DNA from: Mucilaginibacter saanensis
GTDB lineage: Bacteria; Bacteroidota; Bacteroidia; Sphingobacteriales; Sphingobacteriaceae
DNA: 64,000 nt
Reading direction: 5' to 3'
Assembly: GCF_014200575.1 (NCBI RefSeq)
Contig: NZ_JACHBZ010000006.1
Coordinates: forward strand, 1 to 64,000
The notes under the pieces were generated by a model. That model was not told the origin of the DNA. It saw only the letters and a list, made by a program, of their open reading frames with translations, and did no database searches. Of this stretch, positions 26,130 to 36,125 are shown piece after piece (positions within the stretch are counted from its first letter, which is position 1; each line of letters starts with the position of its first letter). The translations under genes and the position numbers were made by a program.

Positions 26130-27464
26130 TTATTTTTTCATTACCTGTTTTACAATATCGTTACCAAAAACAAATACCATCAGGGTAACCAATATCACGA
26201 AGCCAACTATTTGGGCACGCTCTAAAAATTTATCGCTTAGTGGTTTGCCTTTTATCATCTCCACAATCAGGAACACGGCATGGCCGCCATCAAGTGCAGG
26301 GATCGGCAACAGGTTCATCAGGGCCAGTACCATTGATAAAAAGCCCACCAGGCTCCAGAAGTGAACCCAGTCAACATGGCTGCCAAATAAGTTGGCAATG
26401 GCCACCGGACCGCTTACTGCCTTGCTGAATTTAACATCGCCTTTAAATATTTTACCTAATCCTTTGGCATTGTCGGCAAAGGTTCCCCATGCTCTTGCAG
26501 CACCAATCGGCAATGAACCAAAGAAGCCATAGTTAATGGTTTTTACTTCAGGTAAATCATTTTTAGATTGGAAAAAGCCTAAAGTACCATCAACGCTTAC
26601 CTGGGCCTTTAAGGCTACCGGGTTGCCGTTACGTTTTACGGTAAGGTCAACCATTTTTCCTTCGTCTTTCAGGAGTTCGGCTTTTAGTTCATCATAAAAA
26701 GCAATAGGCTGGTTGTTGATAGCAACAATACTATCCCCTTTGAGGATGCCTGCTTTTTGTGCATTACCGTTAGCGGCAAGGGAGTCAACTATAAACCGGG
26801 TGCGGGGCATCCTGCTTATAAATTCTTCAATACCGTGGTCAGACAGGTCATTAAGTATAGTACGTGGTATGGTAACGCTTACAATTTGTGTGCCTCGTTG
26901 TATGGTGAAAACAGTATTTTCAAGCAATACCTTAGGACTGGTTAAATCGTCAAAACGCTCAACTCGTTTGCCATTAATGGCGGTAATTTTATCGCCGGCC
27001 ATCAAGCCTATTTTTTTACCAACCTGGCCAGGTACAATACCGTACTTGGCACTGGAGTTAGGGATATAGCTATCGCCGAAACGCATGGTAAGTACCCAGA
27101 ATATAAGTATACCCAATACAATATTTACAGTAACACCGCCAAGCATTACAATAAGGCGCTGCCAGGCTGGTTTTGAACGGAACTCCCAGGGCTGCGGCGG
27201 ACCGGCCAACTGATCAGTATCCATTGATTCATCAATCATACCTGCAATTTTAACATAACCGCCAAGTGGTAACCAGCCTATGCCGTATTCAACTCCCTTG
27301 TAGGTGAATTTAAATAAGCTCACATTCCAGGCATCAAAAAACAGGTAAAACTTCTCTACCTTGATGCCAAAGGCGCGTGCTGCCAGAAAGTGTCCCAATT
27401 CGTGCAGAATTATTAAAATTGAAAGGCCCAGTATTAACTGGCCCACCATTATCACTATACTCAT
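26130..27464 (-). CDS. rseP: RIP metalloprotease, RseP/site-2 protease family
   Basis: A 444-residue intramembrane zinc protease. The N-terminal span carries HELGH (H21-H25). The second motif MNLLPIPALDGGH near the C-terminus supplies the third ligand Asp. Two PDZ-like domains lie between (around PGQVGKKIGLMAGDKI and NAQKAGILKGDSIVAINN). The length is typical for the Bacteroidota form. It cleaves anti-sigma factors or signal-peptide remnants in the membrane. It follows dxr by 18 bp, the common dxr-rseP gene pairing. Confidence 0.95.
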   Translation of the reverse strand: MSIVIMVGQLILGLSILIILHELGHFLAARAFGIKVEKFYLFFDAWNVSLFKFTYKGVEYGIGWLPLGGYVKIAGMIDESMDTDQLAGPPQPWEFRSKPAWQRLIVMLGGVTVNIVLGILIFWVLTMRFGDSYIPNSSAKYGIVPGQVGKKIGLMAGDKITAINGKRVERFDDLTSPKVLLENTVFTIQRGTQIVSVTIPRTILNDLSDHGIEEFISRMPRTRFIVDSLAANGNAQKAGILKGDSIVAINNQPIAFYDELKAELLKDEGKMVDLTVKRNGNPVALKAQVSVDGTLGFFQSKNDLPEVKTINYGFFGSLPIGAARAWGTFADNAKGLGKIFKGDVKFSKAVSGPVAIANLFGSHVDWVHFWSLVGFLSMVLALMNLLPIPALDGGHAVFLIVEMIKGKPLSDKFLERAQIVGFVILVTLMVFVFGNDIVKQVMKK

Positions 27465-27482
27465 TATTTACGTTTATGTATA

Positions 27483-28688
27483 TTAAAATTGTACTGCCTT
27501 TATTGGCATTTGCTGTATTAAATTTTGCGCAAAGATGCGTGTTTCTTTGTCAGTATTCAAATAGTCGGTTAAGGTTGGTTGCTCTATATAATTGATATGC
27601 TGCATACACTCTTCAATAACATTGCTCATGGTTAAAAAGCCTACGGAACGATTTAAAAAGCCTGCAACGGCAACTTCATTGGCCGCATTAATGATGCAAG
27701 GCATATTGCCTCCTTTTTTTAATGCTGCATAAGCCAAACTAAGATTACGGAAAGTATCGAAGTCTGGTTTTTCAAAGGTTAAAGTTGGGTAATCGGTAAA
27801 GTTAAAACGTTTGTAACTGGTTGGTATGCGGTTAGGGTAGGTTAAGGCATACTGTATAGGCAATTTCATATCGGGCAGGCCCAGTTGCGCCTTGATGGAG
27901 CCATCGTTAAACTGTACCAGCGAGTGAACGATAGACTGCGGATGGACGATTACTTCTATCTGGTCGGCCTCTACATCAAAAAGCCATTTGGCCTCTATCA
28001 CTTCCAATCCTTTGTTCATGAGCGATGCAGAATCAATAGTGATCTTGGCACCCATTACCCAGTTAGGGTGCTTTAACGCATCTTCACGCGTTACATCGGC
28101 TAAAAAATCAAGACTGCGCCCGCGGAATGGTCCGCCGGAGGCGGTAAGGATGATCTTTTCAATTTTATTGGCTTCTTCGCCTGCAAGGCACTGAAATATA
28201 GCCGAGTGTTCCGAATCAACCGGGAAAATTTTGATGCCGTGCTGTTTGGCCAGTGAGGTAATAATGTCGCCTGCTACTACAAGGGTTTCCTTGTTGGCTA
28301 AGGCAATGTCTTTACCTGCTTTTATGGCGGCGATGGTGGGTTCGAGCCCGGCAAAGCCAACCATGGCGGTAAGTACCACGGTAATATCAGGATGGGTAAT
28401 GGTGTCAATAACAGCCTGGTGCCCGGCCAACACCTTTACAGGTAGGTGAGCCAGCGCAGTTTTAACCTGTGCATACTTGCTTTCATCGCAAATAATGGCA
28501 TACTCGGGTCTAAATTCAATGGCCTGGCTAATAAGCAAATCGGCATTGGAATGCGCGGTAAGCAAAAATGCCCTGAATAAATGGCTGTTGTCCTTTATTA
28601 CTGCCAGCGTTTGTGTGCCTATGCTTCCTGTTGAACCAAGAATGGCAATGTTTTTAGTATGATTAGTCAATGATTGTCCCTGTTTCAA
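27483..28688 (-). CDS. dxr: 1-deoxy-D-xylulose 5-phosphate reductoisomerase
   Basis: A 401-residue enzyme of the MEP isoprenoid pathway, converting DXP to MEP with NADPH and a divalent metal. The NADPH loop is AILGSTGSIGTQTL. The metal and substrate motifs include DSEHSAIFQCL, LTASGGPFRG and IDSASLMNKGLEVIEAKWLF. The C-terminal helical domain is complete. The start MKQGQSL is slightly longer than usual, and a later start is possible. It lies directly upstream of rseP and 64 bp downstream of the GH3-family gene. Confidence 0.97.
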   Translation of the reverse strand: MKQGQSLTNHTKNIAILGSTGSIGTQTLAVIKDNSHLFRAFLLTAHSNADLLISQAIEFRPEYAIICDESKYAQVKTALAHLPVKVLAGHQAVIDTITHPDITVVLTAMVGFAGLEPTIAAIKAGKDIALANKETLVVAGDIITSLAKQHGIKIFPVDSEHSAIFQCLAGEEANKIEKIILTASGGPFRGRSLDFLADVTREDALKHPNWVMGAKITIDSASLMNKGLEVIEAKWLFDVEADQIEVIVHPQSIVHSLVQFNDGSIKAQLGLPDMKLPIQYALTYPNRIPTSYKRFNFTDYPTLTFEKPDFDTFRNLSLAYAALKKGGNMPCIINAANEVAVAGFLNRSVGFLTMSNVIEECMQHINYIEQPTLTDYLNTDKETRIFAQNLIQQMPIKAVQF

Positions 28689-28752
28689 TGTATCATTTAA
28701 ATAAACCCGGCAATTGCCAAACGGTTTATCGTAACAACGTCAAATTTACTTA

Positions 28753-30252
28753 TTATATAGTGTATTCCTTTAATACATCTGCAATCTTCCTGTCGTTGGC
28801 CAGGCGCGGTACTTTATTTTGTCCGCCCAGTTTCCCTTGCGACCGCATGTAATTTATAAACGCGTCCTTTTGCAGGCTTTGGATGATCAAAGGTTGTAAA
28901 ATGTTACCTTCAATAAGGTCAAAATAGTAAATATTTTTCTTTTGCAGGGCCTTATCCACTTTAAGGGCAAAAGCCTGCAGGTTTTCGGGAGCTTTACCAA
29001 ACTCGATAAACCATTCGTGGTAGGGGAGATGGCCTGCCGGCGGGTTAACCTGCGGCGCCACGGTAAATTCGGTTACCTCAACGCCTTCCTGTTGTGCCAC
29101 ATTCATTAATGATTGCTCCACCTCCTCGCCAATTACATGCTCGCCAAAGGCCGATATATAATGTTTTATACGACCGGTAACCACAATTCTGTACGGATTT
29201 TTGGATACAAATTTAACGGTATCGCCCAGACTATAGCCCCACAAACCTGCGCTGGTGTTCATGATGAGGGCGTAGTTTTTATCCAGCTCCACATCTTTTA
29301 AATTGATGCGGGTTGGGTTGTCATTAAAATATTCTTCGGATGGTATAAATTCATAAAATACGCCTGAGTCAACCAGTAACAGCAGGCCCTTTTCTTTTTG
29401 CGAATCCTGGAAAGCTATAAAGCCTTCTGATGCGGGATAGGTTTCGATAGAATCGATCCGGGTGCCGATGCTTTCTTCCATACGGGCACGATAGGGTTCA
29501 TAATTTACACCGCCGTGCACGTACAGCTTAAAATTTGGGAATATATCCTTTATTTTTTTTCCGCCAGCTTTGGCTGACAGCCGATCAAAATACATCTGGC
29601 ACCATGGCGGGATGCCTGATATGAGGCGCATATCCTGGTTAAAGGTTTCTTCTACAATGGCGTCAACCTTTTGCTCCCAGTCTTCGATGCAGTTGGTTTC
29701 GTAACTGGGCAGGCGGTTTTTTTGCAGATAAGCGGGTACATGATGGGCAACAATACCGGATAACCTGCCCGTTGATACCCCTGCTTTTACTGATAGTATG
29801 GGACTGCCCTGTAAAAATATCATTTTGCCGTCAACAAAGTCGGCGTTCCCGGTTTCGTAAATGTAGCTGAGCAGGGCATTGCGCGCGGCCTTAATATGCT
29901 CGGGCATGCTCTCTTTAGAGATGGGAATATATTTTACGCCCGATGTAGTGCCCGATGTTTTGGCCAGATAAGCCGGTTTGCCCGGCCACAATACATCTTC
30001 TTCGCCATTTACAACACGGTCAATGTAGGGGCGCAGGTCTTCATAATCATGTACAGGTACATTTTTTTTGAAGTCTTCGTAATTGTTGATCTGTTCAAAT
30101 CGGTGCGCCTTACCAAAGGCTGTGTTTTTGGCAGCATCAACCAGATCGGTAAAAGTTTTTTGTTGCAGCGCCAGGGCATTTTTTCGTACCTGGTTAAGCT
30201 CGCGGTTCACGAGGGCTGCAAATACCTTGCTTAATGCAGATTTTAGTCCCAT
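28753..30252 (-). CDS. GH3 auxin-responsive-promoter family acyl-adenylating protein
   Basis: A 499-residue member of the GH3 branch of the ANL superfamily. Plant members conjugate amino acids to jasmonate or auxin through an acyl-AMP intermediate. The phosphate-loop-like motif LAKTSGTTSGVKYIPIS, the adenine-site region YPASEGFIAFQD and the hinge region VVTGRIKHYISAFGEHVIGE are all intact, so it should be active as an adenylase. Bacterial GH3 substrates are mostly unknown. It sits between a membrane protein and dxr on the same strand. Confidence 0.92.
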   Translation of the reverse strand: MGLKSALSKVFAALVNRELNQVRKNALALQQKTFTDLVDAAKNTAFGKAHRFEQINNYEDFKKNVPVHDYEDLRPYIDRVVNGEEDVLWPGKPAYLAKTSGTTSGVKYIPISKESMPEHIKAARNALLSYIYETGNADFVDGKMIFLQGSPILSVKAGVSTGRLSGIVAHHVPAYLQKNRLPSYETNCIEDWEQKVDAIVEETFNQDMRLISGIPPWCQMYFDRLSAKAGGKKIKDIFPNFKLYVHGGVNYEPYRARMEESIGTRIDSIETYPASEGFIAFQDSQKEKGLLLLVDSGVFYEFIPSEEYFNDNPTRINLKDVELDKNYALIMNTSAGLWGYSLGDTVKFVSKNPYRIVVTGRIKHYISAFGEHVIGEEVEQSLMNVAQQEGVEVTEFTVAPQVNPPAGHLPYHEWFIEFGKAPENLQAFALKVDKALQKKNIYYFDLIEGNILQPLIIQSLQKDAFINYMRSQGKLGGQNKVPRLANDRKIADVLKEYTI

Positions 30253-30255
30253 TGG

Positions 30256-31035
30256 CTAATTAGTTTCAGCGATATCATCATCCACATCCTGATGGCTGTA
30301 AACCAGTTTACGGTAAGTCACCATGATGATAACCTGGATGAACGGAAAGGTTAATATAAACCAACAGTAAAAAGCAAGCCTGAATATAAAGCCGTCTTTG
30401 TCTTGATCGAGCCCCGAAAAATTCAAAACCAATACCACAGGTATAAGAACCAGTGCTAAAATCAATATGATAAAGGCAAATATTCCAAGTGTTTTAAAGA
30501 AGTTATCCTTAGTGATTTCAAAGCTTTGCTTTAAGGATTCTATGGGCGAGGAATCATCGTCAACAATAAAACAGATACAAAATATGCTTCGTAAGCTAAT
30601 ATAGAGTATCAGTATCAGTTCAATAATTTCAAATACGTGATCATATTCCTTAAATGAGCGTATAGCAAGTACATAAAAGAAAACAAGTACGGCCACCACT
30701 AAGCCTGTTAGTAAACCAATAATGACAAAGTTAAAGGTCATCTTGAACGATGGCAGAATATCCTTGAGCTCAAACTCATAGTATTCCCTATCCATTAAGG
30801 TCAATATTAGTTTATAAAAACTTAAACCAATATAACACTGCACTATTAACTGAATGAATATAAAACCAAACTTTGTAGCTATATCATCATCAAACAGGAT
30901 AAACGCTTTAATAAAGTCAACAAATTCATAAATAAACAGCGAGATCACCGAATAAACTATAAGCGGTATAAAATTCCTTTTTAATACATTCCATGCAGTT
31001 TTAATGGTTTCTGCAACAGAAAATGGGTGGTACAT
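30256..31035 (-). CDS. Polytopic membrane protein, function unknown
   Basis: A 259-residue integral membrane protein with about six hydrophobic spans (near 22-45, 55-78, 105-130, 138-160, 190-215 and 232-252). The N-terminal signature FSVAETIKTAWNVLKRNFIP resembles glycerophosphoryl-diester-like or YciC-type membrane domains seen next to glycosyltransferases. No catalytic residues are evident. It is tightly packed: 6 bp after the glycosyltransferase gene and 3 bp before the GH3-family gene. Confidence 0.85.
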   Translation of the reverse strand: MYHPFSVAETIKTAWNVLKRNFIPLIVYSVISLFIYEFVDFIKAFILFDDDIATKFGFIFIQLIVQCYIGLSFYKLILTLMDREYYEFELKDILPSFKMTFNFVIIGLLTGLVVAVLVFFYVLAIRSFKEYDHVFEIIELILILYISLRSIFCICFIVDDDSSPIESLKQSFEITKDNFFKTLGIFAFIILILALVLIPVVLVLNFSGLDQDKDGFIFRLAFYCWFILTFPFIQVIIMVTYRKLVYSHQDVDDDIAETN

Positions 31036-31041
31036 AGGTTA

Positions 31042-32010
31042 TTATGATCTGTTAAAAATTACTCGCTTCCAAAAATCCTGCATAAATCCTAACCCATAAG
31101 CAATAAGTTGGGTAAAGGCGGCTATAATGCTCAAAATTGCAATTTTTGCTGATTTGTTTTTCCACCAGGCATGAAAAAATATTAACAAAATAATTAATGT
31201 CAATATAATGTTACCTAAACAGGCTATAGGCCAGTGTAATATGTTTAAAATTATGGTGATAAAAACAAACAGGGTAAACGCTGCCGGAAAAAAATGCACC
31301 AGTTTAAGCTGCTCCGGGAAAAATTTATAAATGTTGATTCGGGCCCTGCCAAAAAAATGCAGCTGCTTGTAAAACTGCAAAAAGTTGGTGCGCCTTTTAT
31401 GGTAAACTATGGCATCAGGTATCAGCCCTATTTTAAAACCTAATGAATGTATCCGGATGCTGTATTCAATATCCTCGCCCAGGCGGGTTATGATAAAGCC
31501 GCCTGCTTTTTCCCATACCTGTCTTGATACGCCCATGTTAAAGCTACGCGGATGAAATTGCCCTATGGCCTTTTTATTGCCGCGTATGCCCCCGGTTGTA
31601 AAGGGGGAGGTCATGGAGTAGCTGATGGCCTTTTGCGTTGGGGTAAATGAGTCATGCGCACCATCTGGGCCGCCATAGGCATCCAGGTAATTGGCAGCTA
31701 AGGAGTTGTTTACGATCTCGAGGTAATTTGCCGGGATCAGGCAGTCAGAATCAAAAATGATAAAATAGTCGCCTTGGGCACGTTCAAAACCAAAGTTGCG
31801 GGTAAAGCCCTGTCCCTCGTTAGGTTTTTTAAAGTAACGAACCTGTAGTTTATCTGCAAAGCTGTTTACTATAGCTTCGGCATCATTTACAGAACCATCT
31901 TCAATTACCAATACCTCAAACTGCCGGTAAGTTTGCAGCGTAAGGGTATCCAGCAGTTCTTTAATTTCCTGCGGGCGGTTATATAATGGAATGATGATGG
32001 AAAAAAACAT
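31042..32010 (-). CDS. Family 2 glycosyltransferase with C-terminal membrane spans
   Basis: A 322-residue GT-A fold transferase. It opens with FSIIIPLYNRPQEI, has VLVIEDGS for nucleotide binding and a DxD-type motif FDSDC. A probable acceptor-site region GEDIEYSIRIHSLG follows, and two or three membrane spans lie at about 235-310. It probably adds a sugar to a lipid-linked acceptor in envelope polysaccharide or glycolipid synthesis. Donor and acceptor are not readable from sequence. Confidence 0.93.
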   Translation of the reverse strand: MFFSIIIPLYNRPQEIKELLDTLTLQTYRQFEVLVIEDGSVNDAEAIVNSFADKLQVRYFKKPNEGQGFTRNFGFERAQGDYFIIFDSDCLIPANYLEIVNNSLAANYLDAYGGPDGAHDSFTPTQKAISYSMTSPFTTGGIRGNKKAIGQFHPRSFNMGVSRQVWEKAGGFIITRLGEDIEYSIRIHSLGFKIGLIPDAIVYHKRRTNFLQFYKQLHFFGRARINIYKFFPEQLKLVHFFPAAFTLFVFITIILNILHWPIACLGNIILTLIILLIFFHAWWKNKSAKIAILSIIAAFTQLIAYGLGFMQDFWKRVIFNRS

Positions 32011-32033
32011 ATATTAAATTAGAGTCAAGAGAT

Positions 32034-32089
32034 AAGAATCAAGATACAGGAATAAAACTAACACTCTTGATTCCTGTATCCTGGTTCTT
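32034..32089. terminator. Long hairpin between the two glycosyltransferase genes
   Basis: 20-bp arms (32034-32053 with 32070-32089) pair with only two G-T-type differences around a 16-base loop. No clean T-run follows on the minus strand, so it may be an attenuator, processing site or weak terminator. Confidence 0.55.
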
Positions 32090-32099
32090 AATTCTTTAA

Positions 32100-33050
32100 T
32101 TAAAGAATTTCCTCTACCTGGTAATTATTACGCTCATTGGAACTTCTGGAAACCAGTTCGGCAACAAAGCCGGTTAAAAATAGCTGCGAACCTACAATTA
32201 TGGCAACCAATGCAATGTAAAACAATGGGTTAGCTGTTATGTCCCTGTATTTTTCGTTATGTGCAATTAAATAAAGCTTTTCGGCAATTATCCATATCGC
32301 TATGATCATACCTGCAAAAAAGCTCAGCGTGCCCATGGTACCAAAAAAGTGCATGGGGCGCTTACCAAACTTACCTACAAAAAATATCGACAGCAGATCT
32401 AAAAAGCCATTAACAAAACGGCTCATGCCAAATTTGGTTGTACCATATTTGCGGGCACGGTGCTCCACCACCTGTTCGCCAATTTTGGTGAACCCGGCCC
32501 ATTTGGCCAGTACAGGGATATAGCGGTGCATTTCGCCATAAACTTCAATGTTTTTAACTACCGCTTTGCGATATGCCTTTAGGCCGCAGTTAAAATCATG
32601 CAGGTTATCAATACCGCTCATTTTGCGGGTGGCTGCATTAAACAATTTAGTAGGAATGGTTTTGCTCAGTGGGTCGTACCGTTTGGCTTTCCAGCCCGAT
32701 ATCAGGTCGTAATTTTCTTCGGTAATGCGGCGGTAAAGCTCGGGTATTTCATCCGGGCTATCCTGCAGGTCGGCATCCATGGTAATAATAACGTTGCCGT
32801 TTGCCGCCTCAAAGCCGGTATTTAGCGCTGCCGATTTGCCATAGTTACGCCTGAACTTAATGCCTTTAACAAAAGGATTATGCTGGTGCAGTTTCCTGAT
32901 CATTTCCCATGAACCATCCTTACTGCCATCGTCAACAAGTATAATCTCATAGGTAAAACGATGTTCATCCATTACCCGGGCTATCCATGAGGTTAGCTCT
33001 GGTAATGATTCTATTTCGTCATAAAGTGGTACTACTACTGATATATCCAT
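32100..33050 (-). CDS. DPM1/GtrB-type family 2 glycosyltransferase
   Basis: A 316-residue polyprenyl-phosphate sugar transferase-like enzyme. Motifs are SVVVPLYDEIESLPEL, ILVDDGSKDGSWEMI and the DADLQDSPDEIPEL metal site, then HDFNCGLKAYRK. Two C-terminal membrane spans lie at about 232-255 and 268-292. Members transfer glucose, mannose or aminosugars from nucleotide sugars to undecaprenyl phosphate. It probably supplies lipid-linked sugar for the envelope, perhaps together with the next glycosyltransferase. Confidence 0.94.
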   Translation of the reverse strand: MDISVVVPLYDEIESLPELTSWIARVMDEHRFTYEIILVDDGSKDGSWEMIRKLHQHNPFVKGIKFRRNYGKSAALNTGFEAANGNVIITMDADLQDSPDEIPELYRRITEENYDLISGWKAKRYDPLSKTIPTKLFNAATRKMSGIDNLHDFNCGLKAYRKAVVKNIEVYGEMHRYIPVLAKWAGFTKIGEQVVEHRARKYGTTKFGMSRFVNGFLDLLSIFFVGKFGKRPMHFFGTMGTLSFFAGMIIAIWIIAEKLYLIAHNEKYRDITANPLFYIALVAIIVGSQLFLTGFVAELVSRSSNERNNYQVEEIL

Positions 33051-33372
33051 TTATTAGGAATGTGATACGGGCGGTGATTGATGTGCCCTTAATCATCCGC
33101 AAAAATATAAAAAATAGGTAATGGTTCATATACTGTTTTTAGCGACGCTTAAACCCGGCTTAACAGGACTGAATAAAATAAACAGCTGTGTATGCCCGTT
33201 ACATATCATTCGCGCCGGGTGGTTTCTCCTTTGATTAAGGAGCGATACAGCACTAAAGTGGGCACGCATGTAACAGCAATATTATGTTAAAATATGTTAT
33301 ATGAAAGGCCAATAGCTTAGCTGTGTGGCTATAATTTAATATCTTGGCGTTCAAATTCATCAAGAAGTATTC
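33051..33372. other. Intergenic region without recognisable gene
   Basis: 322 bp between divergent genes (the DPM1-like glycosyltransferase and the M1 peptidase). It should hold both promoters. I see no confident -7/-33 pair, long palindrome or small gene. Confidence 0.6.
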
Positions 33373-35976
33373 ATGAAGTTGTATAAAATAATGCTTTTTA
33401 TCCTGCTGTGCAGCTATGGCGGCACAGGGTATGCGCAAAATGCAGACCAACCGGCTGCAAAATACGATCAGCATAAGGTGTTTAGTCCGCTGTTTTATCC
33501 CGAAAAAGGCAATGATTTCCGGAACGCCGCCGGAGCCCCCGGTTCAAAATACTGGCAAAACCGTGCCGACTATAAGTTAAATGTTACCCTGGATACTGTA
33601 AAACACCGTATTGATGGCACTGCCGTAATTACCTACACCAATAACAGCCCTGATGCACTTGCTTTTTTATGGCTGCAGGTTGAGCAAAATATTTACCGTG
33701 AAGATTCAAGGGCCGAGGCTACCAGCCCCATAACGGGTGGCCGGTTCAGCAACAGAAGCTACACCAAGGGCGACGAGATAAAAGCCATTTACGTAATTAA
33801 AAATGGCAAGACCGAAAAAGCCGACTTTTTGGTAACCGATACCCGTTTGCAAATCAAATTAAAAGATTCCCTGCGTGCTGGTGGCAGCAAATTGCAGATA
33901 AAAATTGAATACGGCTTTGATATACCCCAATACGGAACCGACCGCATGGGGCGCCTGCTTACCAAAAATGGCTGGATATATGAGCTGGCCCAATGGTACC
34001 CGCGGATGGAGGTGTATGATGATGTAACCGGGTGGAACACCCTGCCGTATCTTGGTGCGGGTGAATTTTACCTGGAGTACGGTAATTTTGATTACACGGT
34101 AACAGCACCGGCGGGCCTTACCGTAGTTGGTTCGGGCGAGTTGCTTAATCCGGCTGAGGTATATTCGGCTACCACCATGAACCGTTTGGCAGATGCCCGG
34201 AAGAGCGATAAAACGGTGATGATAAGGGATTCGTTGGACGTGTTGCGCGGTACCGACCGTGCCAGTAAGGCTGCCTTAATCTGGCACTTTTTCTGTAAAA
34301 ATGCACGCGATGTGGCTTTTGCAGCTTCGAGGGCGTTTATGTGGGATGCCGCAAGGATCAATTTACCCAGCGGAAAAAAGGCCCTGGCGCAATCTGTTTA
34401 CCCGGTAGAGGCTAAAGGCAATATTGCCTGGGGGCGCTCAACCGAATATGTAAAAAATGCCCTTGAATTATACTCAAACCAATGGTTTGAATACACTTAT
34501 CCGGTGGCTACCAATGTAGCCGGTACCGTTGGGGGTATGGAGTACCCGGGTATTGTTTTTTGCGGATCAGAAAACAAAGGATCGGAGCTATGGGAGGTTA
34601 CCAACCACGAGTTTGGTCACAACTGGTTCCCGATGATAGTTGGATCAAACGAGCGTAAATATGCCTGGATGGACGAAGGTTTTAATACGTTTTTAAATAA
34701 TGTAGATACCAAAGTGTTTAACAAAGGCGAATATTATGTAAAGGCCGACCAGCAAAAAGCCGCCCCGGCCTTGTTTAACCCGGATGCCGAGGTTATTATG
34801 ACCATACCTGATGTAATACAACCGGAGTTTTTAGGTTCGGCAGCTTATGATAAGCCCGCGCTGGGCCTGGCTATTTTAAGAGGGCAGATACTTGGTGAGC
34901 AACGCTTTGATTATGCCTTTAAAACTTACATTAAACGCTGGGCTTTTAAGCACCCCACACCATGGGACTTTTTTCATACCATGGACAATGCTGCCGGCGA
35001 AGACCTGAGCTGGTTTTGGAACGAGTGGTTTTTCACCACCTGGAAACTTGACCAAGGGATAAGGGATATTGTGTATCCGGACGGTGATGCCACCAAAGGT
35101 GCCTTGATCACTTTAGAGAACCTGGAAGAAATGGCCCTGCCGGTAACCATCTTAATTAAAGAAGAAAATGGTAAAACCGCTACAGTGAAACTGCCTGTTG
35201 AGATATGGCAGCGTGGCGGGGTATGGACATTCCCATATAAATCTACCTCAAAAATTGTTTTGGCAACTATTGATCCCGATCATCTTTTGCCTGATATCAA
35301 CCCGGAGAATAACTCATTTAGCGGGCTGCCCGTGCCTAAAGACATTACGGCCGACAATGTTATCAAAAATTATATTGAGGCCATAGGCGGTGCCGAAAAG
35401 CTTAAAAACATTAAGGACCTGCAGGTTTCGTCAACAGGTATGGTGCAGGGTTCCGAAGTGCAAATGATTAACCGGTATAAAGCTCCCGGCATGTTTTATC
35501 AGCAAATAACTGTGCCTGCCTATAATAACCTTACGGTAAACCATATTTTAGTAAACGGTGATAATATAAACGCCCAACAGTTGAATAAGAATATCCCGTT
35601 GGATGACGTAAGCAAGAAGTTATTACGGGCCAGGAGTAAACCTTTCCCGGAGCTGGACTATGAGAAAAGCGGTTATACGATGCAGCTTGACTCGGCCCTT
35701 AAAATTGTAAACGGCGACCTGGTTTATGAGGTTGATATCAATATTGCAGAGGGAGCAAAGCTCAGGAACTTTTATAACCAGAAAACAGGTTTAAAAGTAA
35801 AGCAGATTATTGAGGGGCCTATAAACTCCGTTACCGAGTGGAGTAATTACGAAGGCATTAATGGCGGTATCCGGATTCCGTTTTTAATTAAAACAACGTT
35901 ATTGGGGCAACCGGCGGAATTTAAGGTTAAAGAAACTGCCGTAAACAATAATATATCGGCCGCTTTGTTTCAGTAG
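33373..35976 (+). CDS. M1 family metallopeptidase with LolA-like C-terminal domain
   Basis: An 867-residue secreted aminopeptidase-like enzyme with a signal peptide ending near residue 21. The zinc site is H412-E-F-G-H416 with the third ligand E435 (WMDEGF). The exopeptidase motif is GGMEYPG instead of GxMEN. After the M1 core (to about 645), residues about 675-867 form a separate beta-rich region beginning [20 protein letters not shown], which is typical of LolA/LppX-like lipoprotein-binding domains. A terminator follows 25 bp after the stop codon. The likely role is periplasmic or surface peptide degradation. Confidence 0.93.
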   Translation: MKLYKIMLFILLCSYGGTGYAQNADQPAAKYDQHKVFSPLFYPEKGNDFRNAAGAPGSKYWQNRADYKLNVTLDTVKHRIDGTAVITYTNNSPDALAFLWLQVEQNIYREDSRAEATSPITGGRFSNRSYTKGDEIKAIYVIKNGKTEKADFLVTDTRLQIKLKDSLRAGGSKLQIKIEYGFDIPQYGTDRMGRLLTKNGWIYELAQWYPRMEVYDDVTGWNTLPYLGAGEFYLEYGNFDYTVTAPAGLTVVGSGELLNPAEVYSATTMNRLADARKSDKTVMIRDSLDVLRGTDRASKAALIWHFFCKNARDVAFAASRAFMWDAARINLPSGKKALAQSVYPVEAKGNIAWGRSTEYVKNALELYSNQWFEYTYPVATNVAGTVGGMEYPGIVFCGSENKGSELWEVTNHEFGHNWFPMIVGSNERKYAWMDEGFNTFLNNVDTKVFNKGEYYVKADQQKAAPALFNPDAEVIMTIPDVIQPEFLGSAAYDKPALGLAILRGQILGEQRFDYAFKTYIKRWAFKHPTPWDFFHTMDNAAGEDLSWFWNEWFFTTWKLDQGIRDIVYPDGDATKGALITLENLEEMALPVTILIKEENGKTATVKLPVEIWQRGGVWTFPYKSTSKIVLATIDPDHLLPDINPENNSFSGLPVPKDITADNVIKNYIEAIGGAEKLKNIKDLQVSSTGMVQGSEVQMINRYKAPGMFYQQITVPAYNNLTVNHILVNGDNINAQQLNKNIPLDDVSKKLLRARSKPFPELDYEKSGYTMQLDSALKIVNGDLVYEVDINIAEGAKLRNFYNQKTGLKVKQIIEGPINSVTEWSNYEGINGGIRIPFLIKTTLLGQPAEFKVKETAVNNNISAALFQ

Positions 35977-36001
35977 ATATTTATCTAATATTATTATATT
36001 T

Positions 36002-36036
36002 AAAGCGGAAACAGTATATACTGTTTCCGCTTTTTT
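36002..36036 (+). terminator. Rho-independent terminator of the M1 peptidase gene
   Basis: A perfect palindrome (36002-36033, about 13-bp GC-containing arms around TATATA) followed by a T-run. Confidence 0.93.
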
Positions 36037-36125
36037 ATGACCAAAACCTTATTTTGCATATCTTGTCCCTATTTCCATTGTCACAGAAACACATTCTCAT
36101 AATTAACATCATTGTTGCCTGAACC

